Positions 27,930 through 36,624 of a stretch of 64,000 nucleotides of DNA are shown here, piece after piece. A program made the translations under genes and the position numbers. Below the pieces are notes generated by a model that was not told the origin of the DNA, made no database searches, and worked only from the letters and a program-made list of their open reading frames with translations. Positions within the stretch are counted from its first letter, which is position 1, and the number at the start of each line of letters is the position of its first letter. Origin of the DNA: Nakamurella endophytica. GTDB lineage: Bacteria; Actinomycetota; Actinomycetes; Mycobacteriales; Nakamurellaceae. Location: the NCBI RefSeq assembly GCF_014646215.1, contig NZ_BMNA01000003.1, positions 702,821 through 766,820 on the forward strand. The letters are read 5' to 3'.

Positions 27930-27961
27930 ACTATAGCGCCGATTGCTTTGCACATGCAATC
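27930..27961 (-). promoter_or_regulatory. marR promoter with overlapping operator
   Basis: On the minus strand TTGCAT (27959-27954) and TATAGT (27935-27930) are spaced 18 bases. The inverted repeat GATTGC-9 nt-GCAATC (27941-27961) spans the -35 box, with a nested TTGCA/TGCAA. The A+T-rich symmetry right before marR fits autoregulation of the exporter operon. Confidence 0.5.
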
Positions 27962-28188
27962 AACTAGGCGTCGCTTCACGGAGACCGCACAGCGGCCTGG
28001 GGAGCGACAGTGACGGCGCGGCGTGGTGGGACTGCAGCGCTCGGCGGCGACGGCAGCGGCGTGACGGCAGTGGCACGACGGCAGCGGCGGCAACGGAAGG
28101 TGCGGGGCGCGCCGGCGCGCGACCGTCGTCCGGCCGGCCGGGCAGACTGGCCGGGGCATGCGTCCTGCACCGAAACGGAGGCCCCGCG

Positions 28189-28629
28189 ATGGCCGAACCC
28201 CTCACCGACGACGCCCGGCGCTGGCTCGCCGAGCACCGGAACGCCGTCCTGATCACCCTCCGGTCGGACGGGTCGCCGCAGTCGTCCAACGTGACCGCCC
28301 GGTTCGACGGGTCGGCCTTCCAGGTCTCGGTCACGGCGGACCGGGCGAAGACCCGGAACCTGGCCCGGGATGCCCGTGCGGTGCTGCACGTCCTCGGCTC
28401 GGACTTCTGGAGCTACGCGTCGGTGTCGTGCACGGCGGAGCTGGGGCCGGTGAGCACGGAACCCGGGGACGCCGCCGGCCGCGATCTGCTCGCCCTGCAC
28501 GACGCGGTCGACACCCGCCCGCACCCGGACCCGGAGGAGTTCTTCGCCGCGATGGTGGCGGACCGGCGGCTCGTGCTGACGCTGCACCCGCTGTCCGTCA
28601 CCGGATCGGGGTGGACCACGCAGAGGTGA
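28189..28629 (+). CDS. PPOX-class F420-dependent protein
   Basis: 146 residues forming a single split barrel. LAEHRNAVLITLRSDGSPQS and the cofactor loop SVTADRAKTRNLARDARAVLHV match actinobacterial F420-binding PPOX enzymes. The C-terminal RRLVLTLHPLSVTGSG is the final strand. These reduce biliverdin-like or small electrophilic compounds with F420H2. The ATG at 28189 has GGAGG eight bases upstream; the longer upstream frame is not homologous. It faces away from marR, sharing its 285-bp upstream region. Confidence 0.82.
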   Translation: MAEPLTDDARRWLAEHRNAVLITLRSDGSPQSSNVTARFDGSAFQVSVTADRAKTRNLARDARAVLHVLGSDFWSYASVSCTAELGPVSTEPGDAAGRDLLALHDAVDTRPHPDPEEFFAAMVADRRLVLTLHPLSVTGSGWTTQR

Positions 28630-28807
28630 TCCGGGCCTGGGCGGAGCGGGTGACCGGCGTCACCGTGCCTGCCCGGGCGGGCGGGAATGCGGGCGCCCCG
28701 GGGACGTTGATCTGGATGTCGGTTCCGGTCCATGCCCCCGGGCCTCACCCCTCGCCGCTACGAGCGGTCACTCGCCGAGAGGCGGCTGCCGGGCCGGCTC
28801 AACGTCC

Positions 28808-28843
28808 GACGGCCGTCCGGTGCACCCGCACCGGGCGGCCGTC
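28808..28843 (+). other. 16-bp near-perfect hairpin
   Basis: GACGGCCGTCCGGTGC and GCACCGGGCGGCCGTC pair over 16 positions with a single G-U, around loop ACCC. It lies 179 bases after the PPOX stop and 58 before the S51-like ATG. It may terminate the first gene or act in the leader of the second. Apart from it, the 272-base gap shows nothing clear. Confidence 0.65.
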
Positions 28844-28901
28844 GTCGTCCTCCGGATCGATGTCCGCGGGAGTCCGTCGGGCGGCCCTTACAGTGCATCG
28901 C

Positions 28902-29627
28902 ATGACGCACCCGCCCGTCGGCGCCCTCGAGCCGGACCTGCCCGCGCCGTCCGTGCCCGGGCACGTCTCCCTGATCGGCGGCGGCTGGACCGCCGCCGCG
29001 GCCCTGCAGGTCTGGGGTCCGTTCCTGGCCGCGGCCGGTCGGGATGCCGCCGTGGCCTGCGTCGTGCTGGACGAGGGGGACGGCGCCGAGCAGGCCGACC
29101 GGTGGACCACCGTGCTGGGCCGGACCGCGCCGTGCCGGCCGTTCCCGGTGCTGGTGCCGCTCGGTGGCCGGCTGGACGTCGCGGCGCTGGCCGACGCGGA
29201 CGCGCTGCTGGTCTGCGGCGGCCTGACGCCGGCCTACGCGGACGCTCTGGTGCCCGCCCGGTCCGAGCTCCGGGCGTGGCTCGCTGACGGTCCGCGCGCC
29301 TACGCGGGTTTCTCCGCGGGTGCCGCGGTCGCGGCCGACCGGGCGGTCGTCGGCGGCTGGCGCGCCGACGGGCGGCCGGTGTGCCCGGAGGAGGCCGGCG
29401 AGGACCTCGACGAGGTGACCGTCGTGGACGGGCTCGGCCTCGTCGGCTTCGCGGTCGAGGTGCACGCCGCCCAGTGGGGCACCCTGCCGCGGCTCGAGTA
29501 CGCGGTGGGGAGCGGGGCCGTCGGCTCGGGCGTGGCGATCGACGAGGACACCGCGCTGGTCTGGACGGACGGCCGCTGGATCCGGACCGGCGCCGGTGAC
29601 GTGCACCGGGTCACCGGCCGGGTCTGA
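28902..29627 (+). CDS. Peptidase S51 / type 1 glutamine amidotransferase-like protein
   Basis: 241 residues. The fold signature is SLIGGGWTAAAAL at the N-terminus, DALLVCGGLTPAYADAL in the middle, and the nucleophile elbow AYAGFSAGAAVAADRA (Ser in GFSAGA), as in peptidase E and cyanophycinase-like S51 proteins. A late His is in VEVHAAQWG. The usual S51 triad therefore seems present, but specificity (Asp-dipeptides or other) cannot be read. ATG at 28902 is chosen; GTG three codons earlier is possible. Confidence 0.78.
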   Translation: MTHPPVGALEPDLPAPSVPGHVSLIGGGWTAAAALQVWGPFLAAAGRDAAVACVVLDEGDGAEQADRWTTVLGRTAPCRPFPVLVPLGGRLDVAALADADALLVCGGLTPAYADALVPARSELRAWLADGPRAYAGFSAGAAVAADRAVVGGWRADGRPVCPEEAGEDLDEVTVVDGLGLVGFAVEVHAAQWGTLPRLEYAVGSGAVGSGVAIDEDTALVWTDGRWIRTGAGDVHRVTGRV

Positions 29628-29701
29628 CACCGCGGGCGCCGGACGGCCGACCGCCGTCGGTGCCGAGCGTGCCGGCGACCGCCGCGCTGCCCGACGCGCG
29701 C

Positions 29702-29722
29702 CGGCGGGGCAGGCGCCCGCCG
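29702..29722. terminator. Terminator between convergent genes
   Basis: CGGCGGG and CCCGCCG form a perfect 7-bp stem with a 7-base loop between the S51-like gene and the XRE-cupin gene. A weaker GACGGC/GCCGTC hairpin lies at 29642-29658. Confidence 0.45.
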
Positions 29723-29729
29723 AGCCGCC

Positions 29730-30305
29730 TCATTCGGTCAGGTGGGTCTGCTCCCCGGGCCGGTCGAAGATCGCCAGGATCTCCGCGGCGCCGCCCACCG
29801 CGCCGAAGGCGTGCGGGACCATCGTGGAGAACGACGCGGCCTGCCCCGTCCTGACCGTGACGATGCGCGGCCCCAGCGCGAGTTCGGCCGTCCCGGAGAG
29901 CACGGTGAACCAGTCCCGCCCCGGGTGCGCGCGTAAGGCGTCGACCGGGCCCCGCGGTGCCGGTCGGGTCAACCGGATCTTCGCCACGGTCATGCCGTGC
30001 GGCCCCGACTCCTCCTGCACCACCCACGTGGTGACCCCGCGGTCCTCGTCCCGGTGGGGCTTGATGACGACGTCCTCGTCGCTGCCCGGCGCGACGAGTT
30101 CGTCCAGCGAGGCGCCGAGCGCCCGCGCGATCGCGGTCAACTGGTCCAGCCCGATCCGCCGGTGGCCGGTCTCGATGCGGCTGAGCGTCGACGCGCTGAG
30201 CCCGGACCGGCCCGCCACCTGGTCCAGCGACCATCCGCGGGCCGAGCGGATCGCCCGGATCCGGCCGCGGACCAGCTCGTCGACATCGTCTTGCGTCACG
30301 CGCAC
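29730..30305 (-). CDS. XRE family regulator with cupin domain
   Basis: 191 residues. An N-terminal HTH_3 domain (about 10-70: IRAIRSARGWSLDQVAGRSG, STLSRIETGHRRIGLDQLTA) is followed by a cupin (about 110-185) with GRDWFTVLSGTAELALG and PHAFGAVGG. Such two-domain regulators sense a small ligand through the cupin and often repress a divergent neighbour. The divergent methyltransferase gene starts only 42 bases away, a likely target. Two GTG starts two codons apart are possible; the first is used. Confidence 0.87.
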   Translation of the reverse strand: MRVTQDDVDELVRGRIRAIRSARGWSLDQVAGRSGLSASTLSRIETGHRRIGLDQLTAIARALGASLDELVAPGSDEDVVIKPHRDEDRGVTTWVVQEESGPHGMTVAKIRLTRPAPRGPVDALRAHPGRDWFTVLSGTAELALGPRIVTVRTGQAASFSTMVPHAFGAVGGAAEILAIFDRPGEQTHLTE

Positions 30306-30347
30306 GATGGTAGGCCTGTCCGGCAAGGACGTCCGTACCGTCGTGGC

Positions 30348-31313
30348 ATGCCGCACGCACCGCAGGACCAGCCGTCGACGACGCCCGATGAGCACCACGG
30401 GCACGCCCACCACCAGAGACCGGGACACCAGCCACCGGTGGACGGTGGGCACCACGGCGGGCCCGGCGGCGCGCCGCACACCCACGACACCCAGGCCGAC
30501 GGTGCCCTCGCCGACATCCTCGACCTCGACGGCCGGACGTTCCCCGACTTCCTGCCGGGGGTGACCGACTGGATCGCCGCGGGGACGCCCGCCGTGCCGC
30601 GCCGGATCGTCGACCTGGGCGCGGGCACCGGCACCGGCACCATGGCGCTGCTCCACCGGTTCCCGGAGGCCACGGTGGTGGCCGTGGACAGCTCCGCGGA
30701 GATGCTCGACCGGCTGCGTGCTGGTGCCGCCCGTGCCGGGTACGCCGACCGGGTGGAGACCCGGGAGGCGGACCTGGACCAGGGCTGGCCGGACACCGGA
30801 CCGGTGGACCTGGTGTGGGCGTCGTCGTCGCTGCATCACATGGCCGACCCGGACCGGGTGCTCGCCGACGTCCTGCGGACGCTGACCCCGGACGGGGTGC
30901 TGGCCGCGGTCGAGATGGACGACATGCCCTGGTTCCTGCAGGACGCCGCCGATCCCGCGCTGGCGGAGTCGGAACGCCGGTGCCGTGCCGAGCTGACCCG
31001 CCGGCGCCAGGAGGACCTGCCGCACCTGGGCGACGACTGGGGTTCCCGGCTGCGCGCCGACGGCTTCGCCGTCCTGCGGGAGCACACTTGGGAGCTGGCC
31101 GTCCGCGGCCCGCTGTCCGCGGAGGCGACGCGGTACGCCGAGCTGACCCTGCGGCGGATCCGGGCCGCGGTGGCGGACCGGCTGACCGCGGCGGAGCTGG
31201 CCCCGCTCGACCGGCTGCTGGACGGCGACGGCCCCGCGGGCTCCGGCGGGCTCGCCGGTCGGGACGACGTCGTGGTGCGCAGCCGGCGACTGGGGTGGCT
31301 CGCCGGTCGGTGA
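30348..31313 (+). CDS. SAM-dependent methyltransferase with His-rich N-terminus
   Basis: 321 residues. Residues 1-45 are rich in His, Pro and Gly (EHHGHAHHQRPGHQPP, then GGHHGG), like a metal-binding tail. The class I methyltransferase core has motif I VDLGAGTGTGTM, VVAVDSSAEML as the acidic ribose-binding strand, and DLVWASSSLHHMADPD. The methyl acceptor is unknown. It is divergent from the XRE-cupin regulator and convergent with the YcaQ-like gene. The His-rich head is outside the catalytic fold and could bind nickel, zinc or copper. Confidence 0.85.
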   Translation: MPHAPQDQPSTTPDEHHGHAHHQRPGHQPPVDGGHHGGPGGAPHTHDTQADGALADILDLDGRTFPDFLPGVTDWIAAGTPAVPRRIVDLGAGTGTGTMALLHRFPEATVVAVDSSAEMLDRLRAGAARAGYADRVETREADLDQGWPDTGPVDLVWASSSLHHMADPDRVLADVLRTLTPDGVLAAVEMDDMPWFLQDAADPALAESERRCRAELTRRRQEDLPHLGDDWGSRLRADGFAVLREHTWELAVRGPLSAEATRYAELTLRRIRAAVADRLTAAELAPLDRLLDGDGPAGSGGLAGRDDVVVRSRRLGWLAGR

Positions 31314-31341
31314 CCCGGCGCCCGCGGCGGCCGGCCAGAGC

Positions 31342-32442
31342 TCACCCCTCCCGGACCGGCTCGAGGTCCAGCCAACCGGCCAGGTCCTCGATTTCCCGGT
31401 CGACCTCGGCGACCAGCTCCGGGGCGGGGTCGACGTCCCAGTGCACCGCCCGGATCCGGAGGACCCCGGCGCGGCGGTCCGCGGCGGCGTCCAGCTTGCC
31501 CACCAGCCGGTCGCCGTACAGCACGGGCAACGCGTAGTAGCCCCAGCGGCGGGCGGCGACCGGCTTGTACATCTCGAGCGCGTACTCGTACCCGAACAGC
31601 TCGGCCATGCGCTTGCGGTCGTGCAGCAGTCGGTCGAACGGCGACAGCAGCGCCGCCCGGCCGGTGAACGGCTGGCCGAGCTGCGCGGGGTCCACCCGCC
31701 AGGTCCCGCGGACCCCGTCGACCACGGCCTCCTCGCCGGCGTCGGCGACGTCGAGCGGCTCCACCGCGCACTCGGGCCCGCGGGACCGGGCGATGCCGAG
31801 GGCCGTGAGGCGGCGGTGGTTCTGCAGGCGCCGGGCCTCGTCCAGGTCGGGCACCGGGTCGTCCGGGTACACCCGCTCCGCCAGGTCCCAGAGGCGCTCG
31901 CGGCCAGCCCGGCCGGCCACCGCCACCTCGCCACGGCTGACCATGAACTCGAGCAGCTGGGTCACGTTGCGGTCGTTCGTCCAGCCGGTGGACCGCCACG
32001 GCACCGCGCAGGTGTCGGGCAGTTGCCGCGACGTCAGAGGGCCGTCCGCGGTGAGCCGGCGCAGGATGTCCCGGCGACACCCGTCGTTGGCCCGGACCCA
32101 GTCGCGCTGGATCACCCGCCAGGGGGCGAGCGGTTCGGCGCCCGGCCACGCCGCCATCCCCGCGCGGTACAGCGCCAGGTCCTCGGCGGGGCGGAGGGTG
32201 GCCCGCAGCTCCACGAGGGTGCGCTCCCGCAGGGCGGTGACCAGGTCGGACCGGTCGTACCGGCGGCCGAGCCGGCTCCACGCCACCAGGTCCGCGCTGG
32301 GGGCCACCGCGGCCGTCGGATCCAGTTGCAGCAGGGTGATGTGCCGGACCGCCGGTAGCAGGCCGGCGGGCCGGGCGGCATCGAGCAGCTGGGCCCGTAC
32401 GGCGATGCGGCGGGCGTCCTGCCGGGACAGCTGGTGGACCAT
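31342..32442 (-). CDS. YcaQ/AlkX-type DNA glycosylase (HTH_42 family)
   Basis: 366 residues of the winged-helix YcaQ family. It begins [20 protein letters not shown], and [11 protein letters not shown] contains a Gln-hydrophobic-Asp active-site motif, the version found in YcaQ/AlkX rather than the Gln-x-Gln of AlkZ self-resistance enzymes. [20 protein letters not shown] and YVLP-like [15 protein letters not shown] are further family blocks. Members excise bulky alkylated bases and unhook interstrand crosslinks. The ATG at 32442 is used; a GTG three codons upstream is possible. Convergent with the methyltransferase. Confidence 0.85.
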   Translation of the reverse strand: MVHQLSRQDARRIAVRAQLLDAARPAGLLPAVRHITLLQLDPTAAVAPSADLVAWSRLGRRYDRSDLVTALRERTLVELRATLRPAEDLALYRAGMAAWPGAEPLAPWRVIQRDWVRANDGCRRDILRRLTADGPLTSRQLPDTCAVPWRSTGWTNDRNVTQLLEFMVSRGEVAVAGRAGRERLWDLAERVYPDDPVPDLDEARRLQNHRRLTALGIARSRGPECAVEPLDVADAGEEAVVDGVRGTWRVDPAQLGQPFTGRAALLSPFDRLLHDRKRMAELFGYEYALEMYKPVAARRWGYYALPVLYGDRLVGKLDAAADRRAGVLRIRAVHWDVDPAPELVAEVDREIEDLAGWLDLEPVREG

Positions 32443-32527
32443 GCGCGGCACCGTAGCGACCCCGTCCGACAGCCGCCCCGGCGACGGGACGCGCCGTGCC
32501 CCCGACCGCGGATCGGGGGTGGCCGGT

Positions 32528-33103
32528 TCAGCCGGGCTCCCGGTCCTCCCGCAGCACCGACATCAGCACGCTGTCGACCCACTGCCCGTCGAACCGGAAC
32601 GCAGCCCTCAGCCGGCCCTCCTCGCGGAAGCCGCAGCGCTGGTAGACGTGCCGGGCGCGCGGGTTGACGTCCAGGACCTCGAGCCCGATGCGGTGCACGG
32701 GGGTGGCGGCGAAGGCGTGGTCGAGCAGCATGCGGATCGCCTCGGTGCCCAGGCCCCGGTCGCGGCCCTCCAGGCCCAGCAGGATGCGGAAGTTGCAGGA
32801 CAGGTTCGCGGCGTCCCACTCGTTGAGGACCACCTCGCCGACGCACCGGTCCCGCTCGCGATCCACCACGGCCAGGTCCAACCTGTCGGTCTGCTCGGCC
32901 CGGGTCTCGTACCAGCGGCGCGTCCGGAGGTCCAGCTCCGCCGGCCGGCCCAGCGCCTCGTCGGTGCTGTGCACCGAGCCGGTGAGCCGGAGCACGTCCG
33001 GGTCGGCCAGGACGGGGCCCATCGCGTCGACGTCCGAAGGCCGGAACGGGCGGAGCAGGACCCGGGACCCCTGCAGGGTCGGTTTGTCGGCGAACACGGT
33101 CAC
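32528..33103 (-). CDS. GNAT acetyltransferase (RimJ/RimL type)
   Basis: 191 residues. The family start [20 protein letters not shown], the strand [20 protein letters not shown], and the acetyl-CoA pyrophosphate loop [20 protein letters not shown] define a RimJ/RimL-like [24 protein letters not shown] is the C-terminal motif. Substrates range from ribosomal protein N-termini to small amines. GTG at 33103 is chosen, with a second GTG two codons later. Divergent from the GH1 gene. Confidence 0.87.
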   Translation of the reverse strand: MTVFADKPTLQGSRVLLRPFRPSDVDAMGPVLADPDVLRLTGSVHSTDEALGRPAELDLRTRRWYETRAEQTDRLDLAVVDRERDRCVGEVVLNEWDAANLSCNFRILLGLEGRDRGLGTEAIRMLLDHAFAATPVHRIGLEVLDVNPRARHVYQRCGFREEGRLRAAFRFDGQWVDSVLMSVLREDREPG

Positions 33104-33202
33104 CGGGGGATGGTGGCACGGCCGGGACCCGGCGCCGCTTCCGCGACCGGACCGCCGGTCCGGGCGACCGGTGCCGCCCGGCGAACCGGGCGACCGGGGA
33201 GT

Positions 33203-33235
33203 GTGTCGGGGGCCACCGATAGCCTGTCCCGACAC
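33203..33235. promoter_or_regulatory. 8-bp inverted repeat before the GH1 gene
   Basis: GTGTCGGG and CCCGACAC are separated by 17 bases and end 51 bases before the glucosidase GTG. The spacing would suit an operator or a leader hairpin. It does not resemble the CebR operator known for cellobiose genes. Confidence 0.3.
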
Positions 33236-33286
33236 GAACCGCCCGCGGCAACGGGCGGTGCCGCACTGGACCGCTGGAGGACAGCA

Positions 33287-34723
33287 GTGACGAGCCCGGC
33301 ACGGACGTTCCCGGACGGTTTCACCTGGGGGTCGGCCACCGCCTCCTACCAGATCGAGGGAGCGGTGCACGAGGGCGGCCGCGGGCCGTCGATCTGGGAC
33401 ACCTACTCGCACACGCCGGGGCGGACGCTCAACGGCGACACCGGCGACGTGGCGGACGACCACTACCACCGCTGGGCCGAGGACATCGAGCACATCTCCC
33501 GTCTCGGCCTGCGCGCCTACCGCTTCTCGATCGCCTGGCCGCGGGTGCAGCCGGGCGGCAGCGGCGACTGGAACCTCGAGGGCCTGGCGTTCTACACGAC
33601 GTTGGTGGACGCGCTGCTCGCCGAGGGCGTCCGGCCGGTGGCCACGCTCTACCACTGGGACCTGCCGCAGGAGCTGGAGGACGCCGGCGGGTGGACCAAC
33701 CGGAACACCGCCTACCACTTCGCCGACTACGCGCGGCGGATGGCCGAGGCGTTCGGCGACCGCATCTGGATGTGGACGACGCTGAACGAGCCCTGGTGCT
33801 CGGCCTACCTGGGCTACGGGTCGGGGGTGCACGCTCCCGGCATCACCGATCCAGAGGCCGCGCTCAAGGCCGTGCACCACCTGAACCTGGCCCATGGCCT
33901 GGCCGCGCGGACCATCCGCGACGTCGTCGGTGCCGGCACCCAGGTGTCGGTGACGTTGAACCTGCACGTCACGCGGCCCGATGACCCGGACTCGGCGGCG
34001 GACCGCGCGGCCGTCGCGAAGATCGACAACCTCGGCAACGAGGCATTCCTCGGGCCGATGCTCGACGGCGCCTACCCGCCGGAGCTGCTGGAGCAGACCA
34101 GCTCGATCACCGACTGGAGCTTCGTCCAGGACGGCGACCTGGAGATCATCCGCCAGCCGCTGACGGTGCTGGGCGTCAACTACTACTCGTCGAGCCGGGT
34201 CCGGCACTACGACGGCTCGGGGGAGCGCCAGCAGGCCGACGGCCACGGGAACTCCGAGGCCAGCCCATGGGTCGGCGCGGACGACGTCGAGTTCCTGCCG
34301 CAGCCCGGGCCGCACACGGCCATGGGCTGGAACATCGACCCGGAGGCGTTCACCGAGCTGCTGACCACGGTGAGCGCCCGGTACCCGCGGCTGCCCCTGA
34401 TGGTCACCGAGAACGGGGCCGCCTTCGACGACACGGTGTCCCCGGACGGGCGGATCCACGACGAGGAGCGGGTGGACTACCTGTACCGGCACCTCGACGC
34501 GGTCGGCGCCGCCATCGAGGCGGGCGCCGACGTGCGGGGCTACTTCGTCTGGTCGCTGCTGGACAACTTCGAGTGGGGTTACGGCTACGACCGCCGCTTC
34601 GGCATCATCCGCGTCGACTACGAGACGCTGGAGCGGACCTGGAAGGACTCGGCGTACTGGTACCGGGAGCTGGTGCGCACGTCGCAGCTGCCTGACCAGG
34701 AGGTCGCGGCCACCGCCGAGTGA
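33287..34723 (+). CDS. Beta-glucosidase, glycoside hydrolase family 1
   Basis: 478 residues, the full GH1 barrel. [19 protein letters not shown] is the N-terminal GH1 signature. The acid/base Glu168 lies in TLNEPW and the nucleophile Glu375 in [26 protein letters not shown] near the C-terminus forms the aglycone side of the pocket. There is no signal peptide, so it acts on imported glycosides. GTG has CTGGAGGA upstream. No sugar transporter is adjacent, so the natural glycoside is unclear. Confidence 0.93.
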   Translation: MTSPARTFPDGFTWGSATASYQIEGAVHEGGRGPSIWDTYSHTPGRTLNGDTGDVADDHYHRWAEDIEHISRLGLRAYRFSIAWPRVQPGGSGDWNLEGLAFYTTLVDALLAEGVRPVATLYHWDLPQELEDAGGWTNRNTAYHFADYARRMAEAFGDRIWMWTTLNEPWCSAYLGYGSGVHAPGITDPEAALKAVHHLNLAHGLAARTIRDVVGAGTQVSVTLNLHVTRPDDPDSAADRAAVAKIDNLGNEAFLGPMLDGAYPPELLEQTSSITDWSFVQDGDLEIIRQPLTVLGVNYYSSSRVRHYDGSGERQQADGHGNSEASPWVGADDVEFLPQPGPHTAMGWNIDPEAFTELLTTVSARYPRLPLMVTENGAAFDDTVSPDGRIHDEERVDYLYRHLDAVGAAIEAGADVRGYFVWSLLDNFEWGYGYDRRFGIIRVDYETLERTWKDSAYWYRELVRTSQLPDQEVAATAE

Positions 34724-34781
34724 CCGGACCCGCCACCGGTCGCCGCAGGACGGGAGCGACCGCTGCCGCCGCTGACGGACG

Positions 34782-34801
34782 CCGGCGGCCGGTGCCGCCG
34801 G
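34782..34801. terminator. Terminator between GH1 and GNAT genes
   Basis: CCGGCGGC and GCCGCCGG form a perfect 8-bp stem with loop CGGT, immediately next to the stop codon of the convergent GNAT gene. Confidence 0.55.
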
Positions 34802-35323
34802 TCACTGCAGCTCGTCGGCCAGCATGTCCATGAGCAGCCCGTCGCGCCAGCCGTGCCCGTCGGGGTCCCGCTCGTAGCGGCGCATGCGGCCGACCGACCG
34901 GAACCCGACCGCGGCGTAGGCCCGGACGGCGGCGATGTTGTCGGCCGCCGGGTCGATGACCAACCGGTGGTGCCCGAGGTCGTCGATCAGGTGGCGGGCC
35001 AGCGTGCGGACCGCATCACGGCCCAGTCCGCGGCCGTGCACGTCCGGGGACAGGAACACGTCGATGCCGGCATGCCGGTACATCGGGTCGGGCTCCTCGC
35101 CGTACTGCACGAGGCCGACGACCCGCCCGTCGGCGACGACGGTGAACCTGTGCTCGTCCTCGTCGCCGTCCAGCGGCCACTCGTCGGTCTCCGGCGGGCC
35201 CCACCACCGGGCCACCTCGGGCCGGGATCGGATGGCGACCAGGACGGCGCGGTCCGCGTCCTGCACCGGGCGCAGCAGGACCCGCTCGCCGTGCAGGGTC
35301 GGCCCGTCCGGCGCGGCTCGCAC
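34802..35323 (-). CDS. GNAT acetyltransferase (aminoglycoside 6'-type)
   Basis: 173 residues. LHGERVLLRPVQDADRAVL opens the GNAT fold. VVGLVQYGEEPDPMYRHAGI and the loop LSPDVHGRGLGRDAVRTLAR, which binds acetyl-CoA pyrophosphate, resemble AAC(6')-Ib-like chromosomal enzymes. DPAADNIAAVRAYAAVGFRS is the last motif. Drug acetylation is possible but many relatives have other substrates. The gene is 17 bp downstream of the alpha/beta hydrolase gene and likely co-transcribed with it. Confidence 0.83.
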   Translation of the reverse strand: MRAAPDGPTLHGERVLLRPVQDADRAVLVAIRSRPEVARWWGPPETDEWPLDGDEDEHRFTVVADGRVVGLVQYGEEPDPMYRHAGIDVFLSPDVHGRGLGRDAVRTLARHLIDDLGHHRLVIDPAADNIAAVRAYAAVGFRSVGRMRRYERDPDGHGWRDGLLMDMLADELQ

Positions 35324-35340
35324 GGTGCCGGCCCGAGGGC

Positions 35341-36285
35341 TCAGGCGGGGGAGAGCGGGCGGAAGGACGTGACCGCGTCCTGGAGGATCTGCGGCCAGAA
35401 GCCCAGGGCGGCGCTGGGCCCGGACACCGGCGACACGCGCCAGCCGGGCCGGCCGCCCACCGCCGACTGGACGTCACCGAGGGTGGACGGCCACTCGTGC
35501 CGGCCGTGCCACAGGTGTACCGGGACGTTGATCGACGCCGGGTCCTGCGCCCACGGCGCCACCTGGACCGCCTCGTCGATGCCCGACCACTCGTGCCGGC
35601 CCTCGACGGCGTCCGCCGCCACCGCGGCGCGGAAGTCGGCCTCGCGCCACCGGTCGCCGAGCGCCGTGCGGGCCGCCTCCGGCATCCGTTCGACGGCCCG
35701 CTGCCAGGTGGCCTCCTCGGCGAGGTCGGCGCCCGCGGCGGCCGCCGCCCACTGCGCGAAGATGCCGGCGACCGGCTGACCGCCCCGGCCGCCGCGCAGC
35801 CGCCGGCGCAGGCCGCGCCGGGCCGCCGGCCGCTCGAGCCTGACGGACACCCCGGTGACCGAGGCGACGAGCTGCGGGTGCCGGGCGGCGACGGCGAACG
35901 CCTCGTCCGCGCCGCGGCCGATGCCGATCAGCGCGACGCGCCCGACCGCGAGGGTCTCGATCAGCCGACGCAGGTCCGAGGCGGGGTCGTGGTGACCGCC
36001 CAGCCCGACGGCGTCGGAGGCGCCGCTCCCGGGACGGTCGACGGCCAGCAGCCGGACGGCGGACGGCAGCGCGGAGTCGTGGAGCAGCCAGCTCGGCGCG
36101 AGCCGCGACGAGCCGTCGTCGGGCAGCAGGATGCACGGGAAGCCGCGCGGGCTGCCGTACTCGGCCCAGGTCAGTGCCCGGCCGTCGGGCAGCCGGATGC
36201 CGGCGTAGGCGGGGTGCTCGAGATCGGCGAGCGGTGAATCCTCGTCGTCGAAGAGATCCACGGAACTCTGCACTGCCGGAAGCAT
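35341..36285 (-). CDS. Alpha/beta hydrolase-fold protein lacking the catalytic Ser and His
   Basis: 314 residues with an alpha/beta hydrolase fold (about 40-310): DGRALTWAEYGSPRGFPCIL, then LLAVDRPGSGASD. The nucleophile elbow reads GIGRGA, so Gly stands where GxSxG has Ser (codon 35917-35919). The later acid position reads HGRHEWPS rather than HGxxD, and the C-terminal GPSAALGFWP lacks the usual His. It is probably non-catalytic or uses other residues. The ATG at 36285 has GGGGGA five bases upstream, better than ATG 36297. Confidence 0.78.
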   Translation of the reverse strand: MLPAVQSSVDLFDDEDSPLADLEHPAYAGIRLPDGRALTWAEYGSPRGFPCILLPDDGSSRLAPSWLLHDSALPSAVRLLAVDRPGSGASDAVGLGGHHDPASDLRRLIETLAVGRVALIGIGRGADEAFAVAARHPQLVASVTGVSVRLERPAARRGLRRRLRGGRGGQPVAGIFAQWAAAAAGADLAEEATWQRAVERMPEAARTALGDRWREADFRAAVAADAVEGRHEWSGIDEAVQVAPWAQDPASINVPVHLWHGRHEWPSTLGDVQSAVGGRPGWRVSPVSGPSAALGFWPQILQDAVTSFRPLSPA

Positions 36286-36624
36286 CGATTCCCCCATTGG
36301 GCTGGCGCGGGTCGAGCAAGCGGGGCGGGTGGCCCGGTCGGCATCCGCGGCGTCCCGCTGGTGCACGTCCGGGCGCCCGACGAACGGTGCCACGCTGCCC
36401 ACGCTGTTATACGGAGCCGGTGGGCGTTTTGTTGCCGTCGAGACCAGTTCGTGATGTGAAGAACCTGTGGACGCCCGGTGACCACCGGCCCAACCACCGG
36501 CCCGGCCCGGCCGGACCGGCCCGGCCAACCCGACCGGTCCGACCAGGCCGACCGGGCCGCACAACCCGACCGGCCTGACCGACCCCGTCAACCCGACCGG
36601 CCCCGCCGCCGATCCCCGGACTGC
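36286..36624. other. 339-bp intergenic region with simple-sequence DNA
   Basis: The gap lies between two co-directional minus-strand genes. A good -10 box (TATAAC on the minus strand, 36411-36406) lacks a clear -35 and could start the hydrolase gene's transcript. 36480-36605 is low-complexity DNA made of degenerate GACCGGNCC-like units; nothing there looks coding. Confidence 0.5.
36480..36605. repeat. Low-complexity GACCGG-type repeats
   Basis: Degenerate 8-10 base units such as CCGGCCCGG and CCCGACCGG run on for about 125 bases. Opposite frames read as false Gly-Arg-Pro collagen-like protein. Located just after the end of the LLM gene's upstream neighbour region. Confidence 0.6.
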
